DNA of 8,871 bases from Spirochaetia bacterium. Its GTDB lineage: Bacteria; Spirochaetota; Spirochaetia; Sphaerochaetales; Sphaerochaetaceae. The position numbers and the translations under genes are program-made. Shown in pieces: positions 4,722 to 8,871 of this stretch (its first letter is position 1; the number at the start of each line of letters is the position of its first letter). Under the pieces are notes generated by a model. That model was not told where the DNA came from and searched no databases. It saw only the letters and a program-made list of their open reading frames with translations. The stretch is taken from NCBI GenBank assembly GCA_900769955.1, contig CAAGIP010000118.1, positions 1 to 8,871 on the forward strand, read 5' to 3'.

Positions 4722-5990
4722 ATGATAAAGCTAGGAAAATCAAAGATAAACGGACGTGTTGCAATCCCGTCAAGCAAGAGCCAGACTATCAGGGCCCTTC
4801 TGATCGCGACATTTGCCCGCTCAGTAACAGTCATACATAATCCACTTCAGAGCTCAGATACCGAAGCATGCCTCAATGCCTGCAGGGCGCTCGGAGCAGT
4901 AATCACCTTCTCCCCTGACAATTCATACTGTACCGTCGATTCCACGGCTCTTTCCATTGAAGGGAAAGCCATGACGATCGACACGATGAACAGCGGGACC
5001 ACGACTTACCTGCTCTACGGTCTGCTCGGCACTCTTGGTGCACATAACATCACCCTTACGGGAGATGAGCAGCTGAACCGCCGTCCGATCCTTCCGCTTG
5101 TCAATGCATACAGAAGCCTCGGCATGCATGCTGAGCTTGAAGGAGAGTGTCCTCCAGTAACAATCCATGGAAAGCTTAAGGGAGGTAAGTGCTCAATTGA
5201 ATGCAGGACAAGCCAGTATCTTTCATCACTTCTGCTCTCTCTGCCCCTTGCAGAGGAAGACAGCATCGTGGACTGTCCCATTCTCTTTGAAAAGCCATAT
5301 GTAAGGATGACACTTCAGTGGCTCGACAGGCAGGGAATCAAATACAAGATAAGTGATGATCTCCAGCATGTTGAAATTGAAGGAAGGCAGTCCTATCACG
5401 GTGATGATGTCACAGTCACCGGTGATTTCTCTTCCGCATCTTTCTTCTTCGTCATGGCTGCCGTCACGGGATCATCAGTGACGGTTGACGGACTTGATAG
5501 GAACGATGTTCAGGGTGACAGGAAAATTCTTGATGTACTTACTGATATGGGTTGTACAGTGGCCTGGGATGGATACAGCGTAACAGTCAGGGGACCCGAA
5601 CATCTCAAAGGAGGCACCTTCGATCTCAACAGCATGCCTGATACACTTCCCATCCTAACTGTTGCCGCACTTAAGGCAGAAACGGATACTGCCTTTGTCA
5701 ATGTCGCGAATGCACGCATCAAGGAAACTGACAGGATTGCATGCATGAGGGAAAACCTTGAATCACTCGGAGCTGAAGTTACTGAACTTCCTGACGGCCT
5801 TATCATTAAAGGAGGAGCTAAGATCAAGGGTGCACCTGTAAAGGGCTTTAAGGATCATAGGATAATTATGGCGATGGCAGTTGCTTCGCTTATGTGTGAT
5901 GAGGAGCTGACAATTGACGATGAGAGTGCATCAGCCGTGACATTCCCATCCTTCTTCAGACTCTTCGAAACTCTTAAAAAAGGAGAATGA
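4722..5990 (+). CDS. aroA: 3-phosphoshikimate 1-carboxyvinyltransferase (EPSP synthase)
   Basis: 422 residues from ATG 4722. It transfers the enolpyruvyl group of PEP to shikimate 3-phosphate, step six of the shikimate pathway, in the cytosol. Family marks: SSKSQTIRALL (17-27, Lys19 and Arg24), NSGTT (90-94), GDEQLNRRPI (114-123, Arg121), TSQYLSSLL (163-171), KPYVRMT (191-197), DFSSASFF (235-242), VQGD (263-266), MPDTLP with the catalytic Asp307, NARIKETDR (330-338) and DHRIIM (378-383). Two departures from the E. coli enzyme: Val406 where E. coli has Lys411 of KTFP, and TTY after NSG where E. coli has AMR. A GTG 18 bases upstream (4704) could give 428 residues but has no ribosome site and disrupts the -10; ATG 4722 has only AGGA at 3 bases distance. 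First gene of a four-gene operon; its stop overlaps the next start region. Confidence 0.93.
   Translation: MIKLGKSKINGRVAIPSSKSQTIRALLIATFARSVTVIHNPLQSSDTEACLNACRALGAVITFSPDNSYCTVDSTALSIEGKAMTIDTMNSGTTTYLLYGLLGTLGAHNITLTGDEQLNRRPILPLVNAYRSLGMHAELEGECPPVTIHGKLKGGKCSIECRTSQYLSSLLLSLPLAEEDSIVDCPILFEKPYVRMTLQWLDRQGIKYKISDDLQHVEIEGRQSYHGDDVTVTGDFSSASFFFVMAAVTGSSVTVDGLDRNDVQGDRKILDVLTDMGCTVAWDGYSVTVRGPEHLKGGTFDLNSMPDTLPILTVAALKAETDTAFVNVANARIKETDRIACMRENLESLGAEVTELPDGLIIKGGAKIKGAPVKGFKDHRIIMAMAVASLMCDEELTIDDESASAVTFPSFFRLFETLKKGE
5981..5985 (+). promoter_or_regulatory. Ribosome binding site inside the aroA 3' end, deciding the ltaE start
   Basis: AGGAG at 5981-5985 is 7 bases from ATG 5993 but only 1 base from ATG 5987, which overlaps the aroA stop as ATGA. 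ATG 5993 is therefore preferred. Since the site lies within the last aroA codons, translation of the two genes is likely coupled. Confidence 0.7.
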
Positions 5991-5992
5991 CA

Positions 5993-7009
5993 ATGAAAAG
6001 ATACGATTTAAGATCTGATACCATAACACTTCAGACTGAAGGCATGAGAAAAGCAATGTATGAAGCTGAAGTGGGAGATGATGTTTATGGAGAGGATAAG
6101 ACCGTAAACCGTCTTCAGGATATGGCGAGAGAACTCACCGGAAAGGAAGCATCACTTTTTGTTTCATCAGGGTGCATGGGTAACCTGCTTGGTCTCATGA
6201 TATATGGAGGTCGCGGTAAGGAAGTGCTCTGTGCCAGGGAAAGCCACATCATCCAGCATGAAATCGGAGCTGTCAGCGCACTCGCTAACACAATTCCCAT
6301 CGAAGTTCCTTCAGTTAACGGAATAATCAATGAAACACAGCTTGAAAAGTATATCAGGCCCTATTCATATGATATGGGACACTCCGCAATCATCGAGGTT
6401 GAAAATACGACATCAGGTCTAATCTATCCTCTTGAAAAGATGAAGGCCATAAAGCAGATTGCGGAAAAGCATGACATGAAGGTCCATCTCGACGGAGCAA
6501 GGATATTCAATGCAGTGGTTGAGACAGGAATCCCCCTCACAGAGTGGGCACATGAATGCGATGACATCACATTCTGTCTCTCCAAGGGGCTCGGGTGTCC
6601 CGCAGGCTCGATGCTTTCGGGTGACAAAGATTTCATCGAGGAAGCTAAGCGTTACAGAAAGATGCTCGGAGGCGGAATGCGCCAGATCGGATACCTCGCT
6701 GCAGCAGGTATCTACGCCCTTGAAAACCATGTGGAGCGTCTTAAGGAAGACCATGACAACTGCCGCATGATCGCGGATGCAATCACGGCAACCTCCTGGG
6801 GCAGGGTCATGACCTGCGGAACGAACATCCTGTTCTTCACTTCTGACACCCATGACATTCAGAAGCTGGTCAGGAAGTTCAACGACGATGGCATAATGGT
6901 GCTTTATGAGGCAGGTGCGTGCCGCCTTGTCACAAACATCGGCATCTCAAAGCAGGATGCGGAAGAAATCGCATCATACTTTGCCGCCTTTGATCCGGAG
7001 GCAATCTGA
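5993..7009 (+). CDS. ltaE: Low-specificity L-threonine aldolase-type PLP enzyme
   Basis: 338 residues, the usual length for LtaE. It is expected to cleave L-threonine or L-allo-threonine to glycine and acetaldehyde. Marks in order: DLRSDTIT (5-12), GDDVYGED (28-35), FVSSGCMGN (56-64), ESHIIQHE (83-90, with His84 expected to stack on PLP), VHLDGARIFNA (164-174, Asp167 and Arg170), LSKGLGCPAGS (196-206, Lys198 as the PLP Schiff-base lysine), RKMLGGGMRQIG (222-233) and RLVTNIGIS (311-319, carboxylate-binding Arg311). All residues needed for activity appear present. Relatives of this fold include beta-eliminating lyases and phenylserine aldolases, so the substrate may differ. The stop TGA 7007-7009 overlaps the next ATG by one base (TGATG). 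Confidence 0.9.
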   Translation: MKRYDLRSDTITLQTEGMRKAMYEAEVGDDVYGEDKTVNRLQDMARELTGKEASLFVSSGCMGNLLGLMIYGGRGKEVLCARESHIIQHEIGAVSALANTIPIEVPSVNGIINETQLEKYIRPYSYDMGHSAIIEVENTTSGLIYPLEKMKAIKQIAEKHDMKVHLDGARIFNAVVETGIPLTEWAHECDDITFCLSKGLGCPAGSMLSGDKDFIEEAKRYRKMLGGGMRQIGYLAAAGIYALENHVERLKEDHDNCRMIADAITATSWGRVMTCGTNILFFTSDTHDIQKLVRKFNDDGIMVLYEAGACRLVTNIGISKQDAEEIASYFAAFDPEAI

Positions 7010-7458
7010 TGGACAAGGTAATTCTCAGGGACAGTTCTGATGAAGCGATAAAGTTTGCAGCCGCACTTTCAGGATACTGTGAGACAAGCAGCTTTTCCAT
7101 AAGGGACAAAGGTGTTGAAGGTAAAAGTGTCATCTTCATCGTCACGGAGTCAAAAGGCGGCATAACTGCTGAAACCAGGAAAGCACTCTCCGAGTATGCA
7201 TGCAGTGCCAATGCAGGCTGGATCGGCGTCATCACACTCTCCTCTTCGAAAGCTGGAGTATCACACCTTGAGTGTGAGCGATGTCTGAATGAGGCTGGAC
7301 TTGCGGTCTCCTACGCAAGGCGCATCAGACTTCCCTTCTCCGAAGATGATGCAAAGGCAGTGGCGGATGATATCAACAGCGGTGAAATAAAGATTCCATA
7401 CCGCTTCCCGCTCTCAAAGGCTGTGGGAAGGATCACGAAATGGAGGAATGAAAAATGA
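7009..7458 (+). CDS. 149-residue protein with flavodoxin-like layout, function unknown
   Basis: GGAGG at 6997-7001 lies 7 bases before ATG 7009, inside the ltaE end, so the start is firm. I do not recognise the family by motif. The order of elements recalls a small flavodoxin fold: a short strand and helix (KVILRDSSDEAIKFAAALS), a strand (KSVIFIVTESKGG) followed by a helix (TRKALSEY), a strand (GWIGVITLSSSK), then a Cys-containing helix (HLECERCLNEAGLAVSYA) leading to RRIRLP, like the v-x-LP ending of flavodoxin-like reductases. The usual phosphate-binding loop (S-x-TGNT) is replaced by DSSDEA, so FMN binding is doubtful. It has no signal peptide or membrane helix. Placement between two PLP enzymes with overlapping starts implies matched expression. 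Alternative: an unrelated alpha/beta protein. Confidence 0.8.
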   Translation: MDKVILRDSSDEAIKFAAALSGYCETSSFSIRDKGVEGKSVIFIVTESKGGITAETRKALSEYACSANAGWIGVITLSSSKAGVSHLECERCLNEAGLAVSYARRIRLPFSEDDAKAVADDINSGEIKIPYRFPLSKAVGRITKWRNEK

Positions 7459-8672
7459 GTTACTTTGATAAAGCAGTGGACAGAAGCACTACCAATGCCG
7501 AAAAGTACAATAAAAATGAAATAGAGGAGATCTGCGGAAATCCCGATGCGCTTCCCTACTGGGTTGCCGACATGGATCTTCCGACTTCCCCGGTGATAAA
7601 AGCAGCCCTTCAGAGGGAAACAGATCTCGCGGTACCCGGCTATGCATCACATAAAGAAATGCTTCCAGAAGTCCGTGCCTTCGTCAGGGAAAAACATGGC
7701 TGGGATGTTTCCCCTTCCCAGGTCATCTATGCCCAGGGAATGCTTCATGCAATCTCCCTTGCGATGAATCTCTTCACGAAGGAAGGCGATGAAATCCTGC
7801 TTCCCTATCCGTGCTATCAGCCCTTCGTCCACATGATCGAGGATAACGGCCGCATAATCAGAAGATTCGACCTTACATGCACTGACGGTCTCTTCTCCTT
7901 TGACAGGGAGGAATTCAGGAGAAAGAGTGAAGGATGCACGGCAATCCTTTTCTGTTCCCCGCACAATCCTTCAGGTGTTGTCTTTTCAGAAGAAGACCTG
8001 ACATTCATCCTTTCATCGGCAAAGGAGCACGCACAGATCGTCTTCTCCGATGAGATCCATTCAGATCTGGTCCACCCCTCATGCTGCCACTACCCGATGG
8101 GGCTTGTAAATGAGAAGGTCGGTGCAAAGTGCATCACCTTCATGGCACCTTCCAAGACATTCAACATTGCAGGAGAGCACTGCGCTTTCGCTTTCTTTGA
8201 CGACATGGATATGAAATTACGTTATCAGAAAGCTCAGAAGAGACTCTTCCTCGCAGGAGAAGGCTACTTTGCCGGAGCTCTTGCCGAAGCAGTGTACAGC
8301 AAGGAGAACTATCAGTTCCTCTCGGACATGAATGCATACCTTGAAGCCAATGCGGACTATGTAAGGAATTATCTTGAGGAAAACGTTCCCGGCATAAGAA
8401 TGGCAAATGCAGGTGCATCATTCATCACCTTTCTGGACTGTTCAGGCATTTACGATAAGATCCTTAAGGATAAGGAAGCACACCCTGAGTTCTATGAAGG
8501 GGATTACAACATCATATCTCATTTCTTCGGCAACAGGGTGGGTATCTGCGTGAATGACGGCTCCTGGTTCGGAAGCGGCTATGAAAAGTTCGTCCGCTTC
8601 AACTACGGAACAAGCAGGGAACTGGTTGTTAAGGCAATGGAGCTCATTAAGAAGGCAGTTGACGCGCTTTGA
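7455..8672 (+). CDS. MalY/PatB-type PLP-dependent C-S lyase or aminotransferase (class I/II fold)
   Basis: 405 residues. GGAGG at 7442-7446 is 8 bases from ATG 7455, which overlaps the previous stop as ATGA. The N-terminal YWVADMDLPTSP (35-46) is the signature of MalY/PatB cystathionine beta-lyases. Further marks are AQGMLHAISLAMNLFTKEGD (93-112), LPYPCYQPF (116-124), CSPHNPSG (167-174, Asn171), SDEIHSDL (198-205, Asp199), APSKTFNIAG (231-240, Lys234 holding PLP) and RFNYGTSR (381-388, Arg381 for the substrate carboxylate). It likely splits cystathionine or cysteine-type substrates to a thiol, pyruvate and ammonia; true aminotransferase activity is possible. The common RLNxAxPR and NPHNPxGR motifs are altered to RFNYGTSR and CSPHNPSG, so the member is somewhat divergent. 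Last gene of the aroA operon; its 3' end overlaps the convergent GNAT gene by 26 bases. Confidence 0.87.
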   Translation: MSYFDKAVDRSTTNAEKYNKNEIEEICGNPDALPYWVADMDLPTSPVIKAALQRETDLAVPGYASHKEMLPEVRAFVREKHGWDVSPSQVIYAQGMLHAISLAMNLFTKEGDEILLPYPCYQPFVHMIEDNGRIIRRFDLTCTDGLFSFDREEFRRKSEGCTAILFCSPHNPSGVVFSEEDLTFILSSAKEHAQIVFSDEIHSDLVHPSCCHYPMGLVNEKVGAKCITFMAPSKTFNIAGEHCAFAFFDDMDMKLRYQKAQKRLFLAGEGYFAGALAEAVYSKENYQFLSDMNAYLEANADYVRNYLEENVPGIRMANAGASFITFLDCSGIYDKILKDKEAHPEFYEGDYNIISHFFGNRVGICVNDGSWFGSGYEKFVRFNYGTSRELVVKAMELIKKAVDAL

Positions 8673-8871
8673 GAACGAACTCCTCGACAGGCACACCGAA
8701 TTCCTCGGTGAGCCTGAGGGGAACGAAGCCCACCGAACGGTAGAAGGCCCTGGCGGGGCGCCCCTCGGGGACATCATCACGCCACGTCGTGACAGTGATG
8801 TCCCTTTTTCCATCCATCAGGGAGAGCATGTGATTCACAAGATCCCTTGCCATATGTTCTCTCCTGTGTTC
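8647..8871 (-). CDS. GNAT-family N-acetyltransferase, C-terminal part (start beyond the window)
   Basis: The frame runs from the right edge to TAA at 8647-8649 with 74 residues visible. HRREHMARDLVNHML occupies the place of the acetyl-CoA-binding motif A, where R-x-x-G/x-A is followed by a helix; a strand DITVTTW and then ARAFYRSVGFVP follow. The last is the very typical GNAT ending ARxFYxxxGF, so the fold call is good while the acceptor (small molecule, peptide or antibiotic) is unknown. An ATG at 8853 is within motif A and is not the start. The gene converges on and overlaps the malY-like gene by 26 bases, and no terminator is seen between them. Confidence 0.8.
   Translation of the reverse strand, partial: EHRREHMARDLVNHMLSLMDGKRDITVTTWRDDVPEGRPARAFYRSVGFVPLRLTEEFGVPVEEFVLKARQLPS

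Noticed and set aside
4181..4834. Minus-strand frame of 217 codons spanning the terminator
   Set aside because: Antisense to the biased codons of the oppA-like gene, Cys/Val-rich, and crosses the terminator and aroA start.
8745..8785. GC-rich palindromic stretch (GGGGCGCCCC)
   Set aside because: It lies within the coding frame of the GNAT gene, matches its codons, and lacks a following T-tract, so it is not a terminator.
1..8871. CRISPR arrays, tRNA or rRNA genes
   Set aside because: No regularly spaced repeats, no cloverleaf with a recognisable T-loop GGTTCRA, and no rRNA-like blocks were seen on either strand.

Overview
The window suggests an anaerobic, possibly host-associated bacterium of moderate GC. 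The lipoprotein signal ending in LVSC, with Ser just before the lipidated Cys, and a 60-residue Ala/Thr/Pro tether would suit a spirochaete (Treponema/Sphaerochaeta-like), but Bacillota cannot be excluded from sequence alone. The first ~1.1 kb is AT-richer than the rest and looks like a decaying accessory patch. The remainder looks like ordinary chromosome with well-kept genes.

Layout. Bases 1-~166 look like the right end of an IS200/IS605-type (TnpB-bearing) element: a candidate tnpB tail, an omega-RNA-like 3' segment and a terminal hairpin. The reading frame directly beyond it (165-749, +) is the C-terminal two thirds of an AbiEii/AbiGii-type nucleotidyltransferase toxin that has lost its catalytic N-terminus, apparently because of the insertion. 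Convergent to it, on the minus strand (777-1076), is a short decayed coding remnant with one internal TGA. Next come two divergent genes whose 5' ends overlap: a minus-strand two-helix membrane protein with a PH-like cytosolic part (1077-1736) and a plus-strand SprT-like zinc metalloprotease fused to a DUF2786-like module (1699-2748).

A monocistronic, probably strongly expressed oligopeptide-binding lipoprotein of the OppA family follows (2912-4648). It has its own promoter and a clear intrinsic terminator, and no permease or ATPase genes accompany it. Downstream is a tight four-gene operon joined by ATGA or TGATG overlaps or by embedded ribosome sites: aroA (EPSP synthase), an ltaE-type threonine aldolase, a 149-residue protein with flavodoxin-like layout, and a MalY/PatB-type PLP-dependent C-S lyase or aminotransferase. 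The aroA promoter is an extended -10 placed so close to the ATG that the mRNA could be leaderless. A GNAT acetyltransferase on the minus strand enters from the right edge and overlaps the 3' end of the malY-like gene tail to tail.

How the genes work together. The four-gene operon joins aromatic amino-acid synthesis with two PLP enzymes of Thr/Gly and Cys/Met metabolism, so co-regulation of amino-acid metabolism is the simplest reading. I found no clear-cut novel defence or biosynthetic system. The points most worth following are the IS-interrupted toxin, the overlapping divergent metalloprotease/membrane-protein pair, and the possible leaderless aroA operon containing an uncharacterised flavodoxin-like protein.
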